Shown here piece after piece: positions 1 through 6,930 of a stretch of 7,322 nucleotides of DNA. The notes below the pieces were generated by a model. It was given only the letters and a program-made list of their open reading frames with translations. It searched no databases and had not been told where the DNA came from. Location of the stretch: the NCBI GenBank assembly GCA_001767575.1, contig MELI01000112.1, forward strand, positions 417 to 7,738, read 5' to 3'. The position numbers and the translations under genes are program-made. Within the stretch, counting starts at the first letter, position 1. Every line of letters begins with the position of its first letter. This stretch comes from Candidatus Aquicultor primus (GTDB taxonomy: Bacteria > Actinomycetota > Aquicultoria > Aquicultorales > Aquicultoraceae).

Positions 1-2802
1 CTCATCGCCGCAATCGGCCAGGCCATCGATGGCACCGGCGCGGAAGGCGCGATGGACGGAAAATATATGGCGGCCGATGCCGCCACCATGCAGACCTCGC
101 TTACCGGTGTCTTTGCGGCGGGCGACGCGGTGACCGGCCCCGACGCCGCCATCCAGGCGGTCGCCGGCGGGCGCGACTCGGCGTTCGCGATAATCCAGTA
201 CCTCGATGGCGAAGAGATAGACCTCGGCGTGAGGAAGCCCTTTAGCGCGGTGCGCGGCGGGGTAACCAAAGAAGACCTCGGCGTACCCGGAGCCGCGCGC
301 GCAAAAATGCCCGACCTCGAGACGGCCAAAAGGCTCGGCGTCGGCAACTTCACCGAGGTCGAATTGGGGTTAAGCGAGGAAGACGCGCTCAAAGAGGTCG
401 CGCGCTGCCTCGAGTGCGGCTGCATCAAGCAGAACGACTGTGACCTGCGCGACGCCGCCATGACCTATGAGATTGAGCCGGGCGATGATTATGCGGCCAT
501 GCGCCGATTCAAAATAGACAAGAGCCACCCCATCGTCCTGCGCAACCAGAACAAGTGTATCCAGTGTCAAAAGTGCGTGGATATCTGCGATTCGGTCGTC
601 GGCGCTAAAGCTTTCGAGTACCGAGAGAACGAAAACGATATCGTGCCGACCGGCAACATACCGCTGCTTGAGACCAAGTGCGAAGCTTGCGGCCAGTGTA
701 TCTCGGCGTGCCCGACAGCGGCGCTCGTCGAGAACCGGCCGAAATTCGCCCGCGAGTTTCTCTGGCCGCCTACGGTCACGACAACAACCTGTACCTACTG
801 CGGAGTCGGCTGCACGCTCGAACTCAACACCGACCGTACCGGCAAGGTCTTCAGGGTGACGCAGACGCTGGGCGAGGGCGTCAACAAGGGCAACCTCTGC
901 GGCAAAGGCCGCTTCAGCTATCACTTTATAAATCATCCCGACCGCCTGACCCACCCGCTGGTGCGAAAAGACGGCAAGCTTGTCAAAGTCTCTTGGGATG
1001 AGGCGATAAACACGGTCGCCGAGAAGCTTTACGACGCGAAGAGCACATACGGGGCCGACACCGTCGCCGGGTTCACCTCGGCGCGTTGCACCAATGAGGA
1101 GAACTATCTCTTCCAGAAGCTCCTGCGGGCGGTGATAGGCACTAATAATGTCGACCACTGCGCCAGATTGTGACACTCCGCTACTGTGGCCGGTCTGGCC
1201 AAAGCGTTTGGTAGCGGTGCGATGACCAACACCATCGAGGATCTGGCGGAAGCAAACGTCATCCTCGCGATAGGAACTAATACGACCGAGGCGCACCCGA
1301 TAATCGGTTACCAGATGAAGAAGGCGGTCCGCGAGGGCGGCGCGAAGATAATCGTGGTCGACCCGAGGCGTATCCCGCTCGTCGACTTCGCCGAGGTGTG
1401 GCTCGAGCTTAAGCCCGGGACTAACGTGGCGCTCTTGAACGGTCTCATGAACGTGATTCTCACCGAGGGACTCGCCGACCGCGATTTCATCGCGGCGCGC
1501 ACCGAGGGTTTCGAGGCGCTCGAAGCGATCCTTCCGAAATACACACCGGATGTGGTAGCGACGATAACCGGCGTTGCCGCCGAAGATATCAAGCAAGCGG
1601 CCAGGCTCTACGCGAACGCGGAGCGGGCGGCTATCTGTTACACGATGGGCATCACCCAGCACACGACCGGCACCGACAACGTCCTCGCCATCGCCAATCT
1701 CGCGATGATGACGGGCAATCTCGGCAAGCGCGGAACGGGCGTTAACCCGCTGCGCGGTCAGAACAACGTTCAGGGTGCCTGCGACGTGGGCGGATTGCCC
1801 AACGTTTTCACCGGCTACCAGCAGGTCGCCGATGAGGCGTCGCGCGAGAAGTTTGAGAAAGCCTGGGGCGTCGTGCTCTCGGGCACACCCGGCCTCACCC
1901 TCTCGGAGGTCATGGAAAAAGCCGGTGAAGGTGAGATCAAGGCGCTCTACATCATGGGCGAAAACCCGGTCGTCTCCGACCCCGACATCGACCACGTCAA
2001 GAAAGCGCTAGATAAACTCGATTTTCTCGTGGTGCAGGATATTTTCCTTACCGAGACGGCCGAGTTTGCCGACGTGGTTCTCCCCAGCGCGTGCTTTGCC
2101 GAGAAAGACGGCACTTTTACCAACACCGAACGCCGTGTCCAGCGCGTGCGCAAAGCGACCGAGCCGCCCGGTGCGGCTAAGCCCGACTGGCAGATAATAG
2201 CCGAGATAGGCCTGGCGCTTCGCTATCCGATGCGCTACAATTCCGCTGAGGAAATCTTCGAAGAGATACGCTCGCTTACGCCGAGCTACGCCGGCATTAG
2301 CTACGAGCGCATAGATGAGGGCGGCTTGCACTGGCCATGCCCATCGGCCGAGCACCCCGGAACCCCGATTCTGCACACGCAGGCGTTTACCCGGGGCAAA
2401 GGGTTCTTCAGCCCTATCGAGCACCGCGCCTCGGCAGAAGAAGCCAACGCTGAGTACCCGCTGATTTTGACGACCGGGCGGAGCTTGTGGCAGTATCACA
2501 CCGGCACGATGACCCGGCGCTCCGAGGCGCTCAGCTCGCTCGCCCCGAAAAGCTGGGTCGAGATTAACCCGGCCGATGCGGCCAAACACGACATCGCCGA
2601 TGGCGACGAGGTGGTCTTAACCAGCCGACGTGGTTGCCTCACCAGCACGGCGATGGTCACCGAAGGCATCCGCAAGGGCGTGGTCTTTATGCCGTTCCAC
2701 TACGCGGAGTCGGCGGCAAACGTCTTGACCAACACCGCCATCGACCCGGTCGCTAAGATACCCGAGCTAAAAGTCTGCGCGGTGAAACTGGCGAAGGCGT
2801 AA
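1..2802 (+). CDS. fdhA: Selenocysteine-containing formate dehydrogenase, alpha subunit with fused flavin/NAD(P)H domain (5' partial)
   Basis: Catalyses reversible formate/CO2 interconversion at a Mo or W bis-molybdopterin centre; probably cytoplasmic, since no signal or membrane segment is seen in the part present. The frame is open from base 1 to the TAA at 2800-2802 if TGA 1171-1173 is read as Sec. Window residues 1 to about 125 are the end of a GltD-like FAD/NAD(P)H domain (GVFAAGD). A linker with CLECGC (136-141) follows. Next come two [4Fe-4S] motifs, C186-x2-C-x2-C-x3-C and C227-x2-C-x2-C-x3-C. The molybdopterin module has its own cluster, CTYCGVGC (264-271) plus C300 (LCGKGR), then HCARL-Sec391-H. 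The conserved NPLRGQNNVQGACD carries Arg585, equivalent to the formate-binding Arg333 of E. coli FdhH. The C-terminal pterin-binding domain starts near 819 (TGRSLWQYHTGTMTRR). The true start lies upstream of the window. No separate beta subunit is visible. The fused N-terminal domain suggests NAD(P)H as a partner; that is inference. Confidence 0.95.
1171..1173 (+). other. In-frame UGA recoded as selenocysteine (Sec391 of the visible part)
   Basis: The codons around it give VDHCARL-UGA-HSATVAGL. In formate dehydrogenases of this family the same position holds Sec or Cys, followed by His; the E. coli FdhH counterpart is Sec140-His141. The protein continues in the same frame for 538 residues with every expected catalytic motif, and there is no frame change. 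Reading it as Sec is therefore far better supported than reading it as a stop. It implies that selA, selB, selC and selD lie elsewhere in the genome. Confidence 0.96.
1174..1217 (+). promoter_or_regulatory. Bacterial SECIS hairpin in the fdhA coding region
   Basis: Directly after the UGA the mRNA can fold into an outer 7-bp stem, CCGCUAC (1178-1184) with GUAGCGG (1211-1217). An inner 5-bp stem pairs UGGCC (1187-1191) with GGCCA (1197-1201) and closes a GGUCU loop (1192-1196). The loop begins 18 nt after the UGA, the same spacing and the same GGUCU as I recall for E. coli fdhF, where SelB binds. The bulged U on the 5' side of the E. coli upper stem is not at the matching place here, where a G stands. 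The 3' side between the stems is long (about 9 nt). Known: SelB recruits Sec-tRNA through such loops. Inferred: this one works the same way. Confidence 0.85.
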
Positions 2803-2855
2803 GGGCTGTCACAGGCATAACATGGATACTGACAAAAAGCACAATGAGCAAAAGA

Positions 2856-2882
2856 AAACGCGGGCCGATACGACCCCCGTTT
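2856..2882 (-). terminator. Terminator-like hairpin between convergent fdhA and hemerythrin genes
   Basis: AAACG (2856-2860) pairs with CGTTT (2878-2882) and GGG (2862-2864) with CCC (2874-2876), with one C-C mismatch and a 9-nt loop. On the minus strand the stem runs into a U-rich tail (TTTTCTTTTG), which suits the end of the hemerythrin transcript. On the plus strand the tail is only TTTA, so termination of fdhA here is less certain. It may act for both directions. Confidence 0.5.
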
Positions 2883-2890
2883 AAATGTTT

Positions 2891-2930
2891 GCGTCAGGGT
2901 GATTCAGAGTGATTCAGCGTATTTCAGAAA
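2891..2930. repeat. Four imperfect 10-bp tandem units
   Basis: Reading in steps of ten gives gcgtcagggt, gattcagagt, gattcagcgt and atttcagaaa. All share TCAG at positions 4-7, and the middle two differ at one base only. The array ends directly against the stop codon of the hemerythrin gene. It may be a small slippage product; no function can be assigned. Confidence 0.5.
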
Positions 2931-3353
2931 CTAGGCTGCTTTGCCGCTCGGTCCGCCGGCGATAAAACCAGCCATTTCTTTGTCGGTTTTTGTAAAATGC
3001 TCGATCAGCCAGGGGACCATGTAGCTTTGGACGCTTGTCGTAAGCGAGCCGTTATCGCCGCTCTCGTCAAAATGTTGTACTATCTCAGCTACCTTGCAGG
3101 CGAATTCATCGTGCTGTTTTTTGTGGGATTCATAGGCCGGATAAACTATATCGCGCATCGTTTTTTCTTCACACTGAAAATGCTCGACGACGAAATCCGC
3201 AAGCAGGCTCGCCGCTTCCGAAACGACTTCGCGATCCTGGCTCTTCTCTGCTATCGAGTATAGACCGCTGAGCATCCTGATTAGTGCCTTATGCTGGCAA
3301 TCTACTCCGCACACTCCGGTCTTTAAGTCGTCGCTCCACTGCACTAGAGACAT
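2931..3353 (-). CDS. Bacteriohemerythrin (non-haem di-iron O2-binding protein)
   Basis: A 140-residue single-domain hemerythrin, the usual length of bacterial forms. It is predicted to be a soluble four-helix bundle binding O2 (possibly NO) at a di-iron site. All seven ligands are visible: H21 (VDCQH), H58 and E62 (EHFQCEE), H77 and H81 (HKKQH), and H119 and D124 (EHFTKTD). The N-terminal W6 of the family is also present. Known roles in anaerobes and microaerophiles are O2 scavenging, O2 sensing or delivery. It is plausibly protective here, beside an O2-sensitive selenoprotein dehydrogenase and a [NiFe] hydrogenase, but that link is inference. The start is set by a perfect AGGAGG (3361-3366) seven bases before the ATG. 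It is transcribed against fdhA and away from the DUF5317-like gene, so it is monocistronic. Four cysteines (15, 19, 61, 86) are present, one next to ligand E62. The region looks less GC-rich than the flanking enzymes. Confidence 0.95.
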   Translation of the reverse strand: MSLVQWSDDLKTGVCGVDCQHKALIRMLSGLYSIAEKSQDREVVSEAASLLADFVVEHFQCEEKTMRDIVYPAYESHKKQHDEFACKVAEIVQHFDESGDNGSLTTSVQSYMVPWLIEHFTKTDKEMAGFIAGGPSGKAA

Positions 3354-3665
3354 AATACAACCTCCTGGAATAGGGGTAGCTCAGCGTTTACTGCCAATAC
3401 CACCTGGCTTTCCAATTGTATCGGCCACATAGAAGACGACTTTACCCCATTGCGGCACAACCCTGCATTTCTACTCAAGGGCACACATACGAGGCTTTAA
3501 CACTAACCGTATAGACATCCGTTGTCTCGGGTATGCTGTCGGATTAAGGCAGGTACGCGAATATTACATGACTCATATATTATAAACTATCAATATATCC
3601 TAAACCGCGCCGTGTTTTTGCCGAGAACAAATAGTAACGGAAATCCACTCGAAGGAGATTTAGAA
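3354..3665. other. Divergent intergenic region (312 bp) with start signals for both neighbours
   Basis: No gene is seen here. It holds the hemerythrin Shine-Dalgarno AGGAGG on the minus strand (3361-3366) and that of the DUF5317-like gene on the plus strand (3652-3657). A TACAAT box on the minus strand (3415-3420) could be a -10 for the hemerythrin gene, but no good -35 sits 16-18 bases upstream. On the plus strand an AT-rich stretch at 3574-3599 contains TATATT/TATAAA and is the most likely -10 area for the membrane protein gene, again without a clear -35. A small inverted repeat GACA-N5-TGTC lies at 3514-3526. No FNR-like palindrome was seen. Confidence 0.4.
3652..3657 (+). promoter_or_regulatory. 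Ribosome binding site that fixes the start of the DUF5317-like gene
   Basis: AAGGAG eight bases before the ATG at 3666. The frame stays open upstream to a TTG near 3522, but that stretch encodes no hydrophobic or conserved sequence and has no such signal, so 3666 is the start. Confidence 0.8.
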
Positions 3666-4271
3666 ATGTTTATTCTTGGCTTCATCATGCTCGCATTACT
3701 CTTCGGTTACTTACAGGGCGGAAGATTAAGTGCCCTTTCTCAAGTTCGCCTCCGCTATGGGGTGCTTGTCTTTTTAGCACTCGCGATTCAGATAACGCTT
3801 CTTGCGTGGGAGCCCTCGTCGAACAGCGCCCTGGAGAGGGTCGGTTTTGCGGCAAGCGCGGCTTCGTATCTGTGTATCGTGGTGTTCATGGTAGCCAACG
3901 GCCACATCATGGGGACTCGCGTGCTCGCGGCGGGTCTTGCTCTCAACTTCCTGTCCACTATCTCATTTAGTAGCGCCATACTCTCAGCTGTGGTGAGCTC
4001 CGGAGTCGACATGGCTTCGCTTGGAGCCCCGTCTGCGCTTGTTGGTTCGGCGCTCTGGTATATGGGGGATATTCTCTCGATGCCCAAAGGCATTCCGTTC
4101 GCCACGGCGTTTAGCATAGGCGACGTTATGGTCGGACTGGGCATTTTTGTCGCGCTGCGGGAGATGATGCAGCCCGTTCGCGCTGATATTCAGATATTGA
4201 GACCGCGCTACCAACCGAAACACCTTGTGAGGGCGACCGGCAGGTTGCAGCCCGCGCGCCGTGCCGGGTAG
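3666..4271 (+). CDS. Small integral membrane protein, DUF5317-like
   Basis: A 201-residue protein with about five hydrophobic segments, near residues 1-17, 31-49, 59-78, 84-110 and 146-166, and a basic, probably cytoplasmic tail (residues 171-201, many Arg). From memory the pattern GGRLSxLxxxRLRY after the first segment, ALNF in the middle, and GDxxxxP then FSIGDVxxxxGIF near the end is that of DUF5317, common in anaerobic Gram-positive lineages and of unknown function. The NGG-type motif I recall after ALNF in that family is not seen; STISFSS stands there. No catalytic or metal-binding residues can be pointed out, so no function is proposed. It has its own start region and an intrinsic terminator directly downstream, so it is probably transcribed alone. 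The start is chosen by AAGGAG at 3652-3657. Confidence 0.75.
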   Translation: MFILGFIMLALLFGYLQGGRLSALSQVRLRYGVLVFLALAIQITLLAWEPSSNSALERVGFAASAASYLCIVVFMVANGHIMGTRVLAAGLALNFLSTISFSSAILSAVVSSGVDMASLGAPSALVGSALWYMGDILSMPKGIPFATAFSIGDVMVGLGIFVALREMMQPVRADIQILRPRYQPKHLVRATGRLQPARRAG

Positions 4272-4307
4272 GGCCGGCATCGAGTTCACGCTATACGGAT
4301 ATATGGC

Positions 4308-4331
4308 AGCCCCTTCTTCGAGGGGCTTTTT
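4308..4331 (+). terminator. Intrinsic terminator after the membrane protein gene
   Basis: AGCCCCT (4308-4314) pairs perfectly with AGGGGCT (4321-4327) around a TCTTCG loop, and the stem ends in a run of five T (4327-4331). It lies 36 bases after the stop codon at 4269-4271 and isolates the hydrogenase operon from upstream transcription. Confidence 0.9.
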
Positions 4332-4384
4332 CATTTAAGATTTCGAAATAAGTGTTAGCTTTTCTTGCAGGTAAAGAGGATTTC

Positions 4385-4396
4385 ACCGCGCGCGGT
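4385..4396. repeat. Perfect 12-bp palindrome ACCGCGCGCGGT in the hydrogenase operon leader
   Basis: The palindrome sits about 90 bases before the hdrA-mvhD start. It can be extended past one mismatch by TTT (4381-4383) against GAA (4398-4400, one G-T pair). It could be an operator, a small RNA hairpin or part of a dispersed intergenic element; the sequence alone does not decide. No convincing -35/-10 pair was found between 4332 and 4481. Confidence 0.45.
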
Positions 4397-4481
4397 AGAA
4401 GTAAGAAAGCGGTCTTTTGTGAAAACAACAACAATTGCAGTCATAGGTTAAAGCAGCGTTCTGAGCAGGCGGGAGGCGATT

Positions 4482-6062
4482 ATGAACATCGGTCTTTATC
4501 TATCCGAATCAAACGGGGAGGTAAGCCAGGTCATAGATCTTAACAAGCTGGCCGGCGAGTACGGCGATTTGCCGGCGGTTAAGGTCTTTGACAACATCTT
4601 TAAATCGAGGTCGATCAACCAGATCAAGGTCGATATCGCAAGCAACAAGCTCGACGGGGTAGTCATCGCCGGAGAATCACCCCACTACTACAAGACCAAC
4701 CGCGAAGCCGATTTCATCATCAAGGAAATCGAGGCGAGCGGCGTCAATCTAAACCGCATCGGCTTCGCCAACATCCGTGAACAGGCGGCGTTTCCCCACA
4801 AGAATGACTCGGGGGCGGCGTATGCAAAAGCCAAGCTCCTAATAGATGTCGCCATGGAGAAGGTGAGACACTCGCAGCAGCTGGAGACCATCGAATTCCC
4901 ACCTAAAAGAAAGGTGGCCGTTGTCGGTGTCACCATCGAAGGTGCGATGGTCGCGGAGCGCCTTTTGAGCCACGGTTACCGGGTCTATTTAATCGATAAA
5001 GAGCCGAAAGCACGGATATCCGAGGAGGAGATGTCGCAACTGCGCACCTCCATCGGTTATATTCTCGGGCATAAGAACCTTAAAGTTCTATCCGAGACGA
5101 CCATAGACGAGCTGATCGGCCACGAAGGCGATTTTGTTTTGACTGTGGATAAAAACGGCCAGACCGAGCAGCTGCCGGTTGGCGCGGTCGTAATTACGGC
5201 CGGGGACGATTCATCCTACATAAACGACTTGCGCTCGGTCTTCTATCTTGACGTCGACGAAAATGGGAGTTTGCGCCCGGTCAACCGCGATACGATGGTC
5301 ACAACCACGCTTCGCCACGGGATTTTCATGGTTCCGGTCACCGGAGAGCTTGGTTTTAAAGCGGCTTATGCCGATAGCGCGGCGCTTAATGTAATCTCCA
5401 TCCTCGACGCAGACGAGGTTATCTTTGAGGTGCCGGTCTCGCAGGTCAATGAGCGGCTCTGCGGCGGCTGCGGCACATGTATTAAAACTTGTATGTTTAA
5501 AGCATCGAGCATCGATGAGTCGAAGCGGCTTGCGCACGTCGATGTGATGCGCTGCCGGGGCTGCGGCAATTGCGTGACTTCATGCCCGACCGGCGCGCGC
5601 GACCTCCTGACCTATCCGACAAAATATCTCCACGCGGCTATAGAGATACTTGCGGATTATCCGTCAAAGGGCGACCCTAAGCTGCTCTTCTTGCTCTGCG
5701 AGAGCTGCGGCTACCCGTCGCTCGATTACGCGGGGACCTCCGGCATGGAATACCCGGCGAGCATCCTGCCGTTGGGCGTAAAATGCGGGGCCCGCATCGA
5801 TACGCAGTTGATACTAGAGGCGTTCGCCAAGGGATTTGACGGCGTCATAATCGGCAAGTGCAAGGAAGACCGCTGCCAGAACCTGGTCGGCTCGGTCGAC
5901 CTCGACCGGAGAGCGAACCTCTTCCGTGAGATATTGCGCAGTCGTGGTATTAATTCAGAGCGGTTGCGAATCGTCGGGCTCGACGGCTGTGAAAGTGGAA
6001 AAGCCGCTGACGAAGCGGGCGCCTTCTTTAAAGACTTAAAAGCGATGGAGGTTGTTGTATGA
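4482..6062 (+). CDS. hdrA-mvhD: HdrA-like protein fused to MvhD (hydrogenase delta, [2Fe-2S]) domain
   Basis: Expected electron-transfer link between the hydrogenase encoded downstream and an Hdr-type or other acceptor; soluble, 526 residues. Residues 1-140 resemble the HdrA N-terminal domain (DGVVIAGESP, FANIREQ). Residues 143-320 resemble the HdrA flavin domain (KVAVVGVTIEG, VYLIDKEP, GIFMVPVTGE). Two [4Fe-4S] motifs follow: C327, C330, C333, C337 and C358, C361, C364, C368. Residues about 400-526 are MvhD-like, with CESC (406, 409), C435, C460 and C465 and the family phrases ILEAFAKGFDGVIIGKC and ERLRIVGLDGCE. Odd: there is no cysteine before 327, so the N-terminal cluster of classical HdrA cannot form. 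The usual GGGxxG loop reads GVTIEG (149-154). The protein is far shorter than HdrA (about 650 residues) plus MvhD. First gene of the operon; GGGAGG (4471-4476) sits five bases before the ATG. Confidence 0.88.
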   Translation: MNIGLYLSESNGEVSQVIDLNKLAGEYGDLPAVKVFDNIFKSRSINQIKVDIASNKLDGVVIAGESPHYYKTNREADFIIKEIEASGVNLNRIGFANIREQAAFPHKNDSGAAYAKAKLLIDVAMEKVRHSQQLETIEFPPKRKVAVVGVTIEGAMVAERLLSHGYRVYLIDKEPKARISEEEMSQLRTSIGYILGHKNLKVLSETTIDELIGHEGDFVLTVDKNGQTEQLPVGAVVITAGDDSSYINDLRSVFYLDVDENGSLRPVNRDTMVTTTLRHGIFMVPVTGELGFKAAYADSAALNVISILDADEVIFEVPVSQVNERLCGGCGTCIKTCMFKASSIDESKRLAHVDVMRCRGCGNCVTSCPTGARDLLTYPTKYLHAAIEILADYPSKGDPKLLFLLCESCGYPSLDYAGTSGMEYPASILPLGVKCGARIDTQLILEAFAKGFDGVIIGKCKEDRCQNLVGSVDLDRRANLFREILRSRGINSERLRIVGLDGCESGKAADEAGAFFKDLKAMEVVV

Positions 6063-6925
6063 AAACGGTAGCTACAGGTATTTTGGAAGGCTGCTTTGGC
6101 TGCCATATGTCGCTCCTGGATTTGCACGAAGAGGTCCTCGATGTCCTTGGAGCGGTCAAGCTCGTCTACTCGCCGGTCATCGATACTAAAGATTTTGACC
6201 GGGCGGACGTAGGGATTTTGGAAGGTGCGGTCGCTACCGATGAGAATGTGGAGACCGCGAAGAAATTTCGCGATAAATGTGATGTACTAATCGCGCTGGG
6301 CACATGCGCGAGTTATGGCGGCATTCCGGGCATGAGAAACCTCTTCGAACTAGACGATGTACTCGGAGCCGTATATGGCGACAAAGTACCGTCATCAGGG
6401 GAGATTCCGCGGCCGTTGCCGATGGTAAAATCGCTCGACCAGGTGGTCAAGGTCGATTACTACATACCGGGTTGCCCGCCGCTCCCCAATCAAATCAAGG
6501 ATGCCTTGGTAGCGCTGATCAGTGGTGAGGAACCGGTCGAGCTAACGCGAGGAAAATGCGCGCAATGCAGCCGTACTAAAAAAGAACTCTACGTGCAGCG
6601 GCGCGAGTTCGTAACCGACGGCATAAAAGCGGTGATGGAGTTAGACGAGATAGACCCGAAAAAGTGCTTCTTAGAGCAGGGCATTATCTGTATGGGCCCG
6701 GTCACCCGAGAAGGGTGCGAGTCCAAATGCCCCACCAACGCGAACATGCCGTGCCGGGGCTGCTGGGGTCCGACCCCCGAAGCCAGAGAGGTCGGCGCTA
6801 AAATGGTCAACTCGCTAGCTTCGATTCTCCCGGCAGGTGCGATGATGTTTATGGAGGATATTGTAGGCACAGGCTACCGATATACGATGGCCATCTCGGA
6901 AGTGCCTGGAAGGATAGGGAGGTAA
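6059..6925 (+). CDS. mvhG: [NiFe] hydrogenase small subunit, MvhG type (group 3)
   Basis: A 288-residue small subunit that carries electrons from the NiFe site through its Fe-S clusters to MvhD; cytoplasmic, as there is no twin-arginine signal. The proximal cluster ligands are visible: EGCFGC (C12, C15), GTCASYGGIPGMRN (C83) and IPGCPP (C139). The C-terminal half holds many more cysteines in the MvhG pattern for two further clusters: CAQC (167, 170), C203, C211, C220, C224, C232 and C235. The match is to F420-non-reducing (methyl-viologen-reducing) hydrogenases rather than to membrane-bound group 1 enzymes. The ATG overlaps the stop of hdrA-mvhD by four bases (ATGA, 6059-6062), and TGGAGG (6046-6051) lies seven bases before it, which suggests translational coupling. 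The order delta, small, large is that of the methanogen mvhDGA cluster. The subgroup assignment (3c against 3d) rests on the neighbouring MvhD. Confidence 0.93.
   Translation: MKTVATGILEGCFGCHMSLLDLHEEVLDVLGAVKLVYSPVIDTKDFDRADVGILEGAVATDENVETAKKFRDKCDVLIALGTCASYGGIPGMRNLFELDDVLGAVYGDKVPSSGEIPRPLPMVKSLDQVVKVDYYIPGCPPLPNQIKDALVALISGEEPVELTRGKCAQCSRTKKELYVQRREFVTDGIKAVMELDEIDPKKCFLEQGIICMGPVTREGCESKCPTNANMPCRGCWGPTPEAREVGAKMVNSLASILPAGAMMFMEDIVGTGYRYTMAISEVPGRIGR
6917..6922 (+). promoter_or_regulatory. Ribosome binding site that decides the GTG start of mvhA
   Basis: GGGAGG at the very end of mvhG, eight bases before GTG 6931. The next codons read [17 protein letters not shown], the conserved N-terminus of the large subunit, so the GTG is the start although no ATG is available there. 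Confidence 0.8.
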
Positions 6926-6930
6926 GGCGG

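Noticed and set aside
1171..1186. Nonsense mutation or pseudogene in fdhA
   Set aside because: The TGA is at the family's Sec/Cys position, the downstream frame is intact, and a SECIS hairpin follows.
370..1995. A 541-codon open frame on the minus strand opposite fdhA
   Set aside because: It lies fully antisense to the conserved formate dehydrogenase, its translation is Arg/Val/Asp-rich without recognisable motifs, and such mirror frames are common in GC-rich genes.
2997..3263. 88-codon plus-strand frame inside the hemerythrin gene
   Set aside because: It is antisense to a gene with every hemerythrin ligand and an ideal ribosome binding site.
3415..3443. Sigma-70 promoter for the hemerythrin gene (TACAAT as -10)
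   Set aside because: The -10 is good but no TTGACA-like box is found 16-18 bases upstream, so it is mentioned only as a possibility in the intergenic entry.
3522..3665. Longer N-terminus of the DUF5317-like protein from a TTG at 3522
   Set aside because: No Shine-Dalgarno there, the added residues look like translated intergenic sequence, and a good AAGGAG stands before ATG 3666.
4352..4543. Small 63-residue ORF before hdrA-mvhD
   Set aside because: GTG start without a ribosome binding site, it overlaps hdrA-mvhD in another frame, and the sequence is better explained as leader or repeat DNA.
6304..6528. 74-codon plus-strand frame within mvhG
   Set aside because: It is an out-of-frame shadow of the conserved hydrogenase small subunit.
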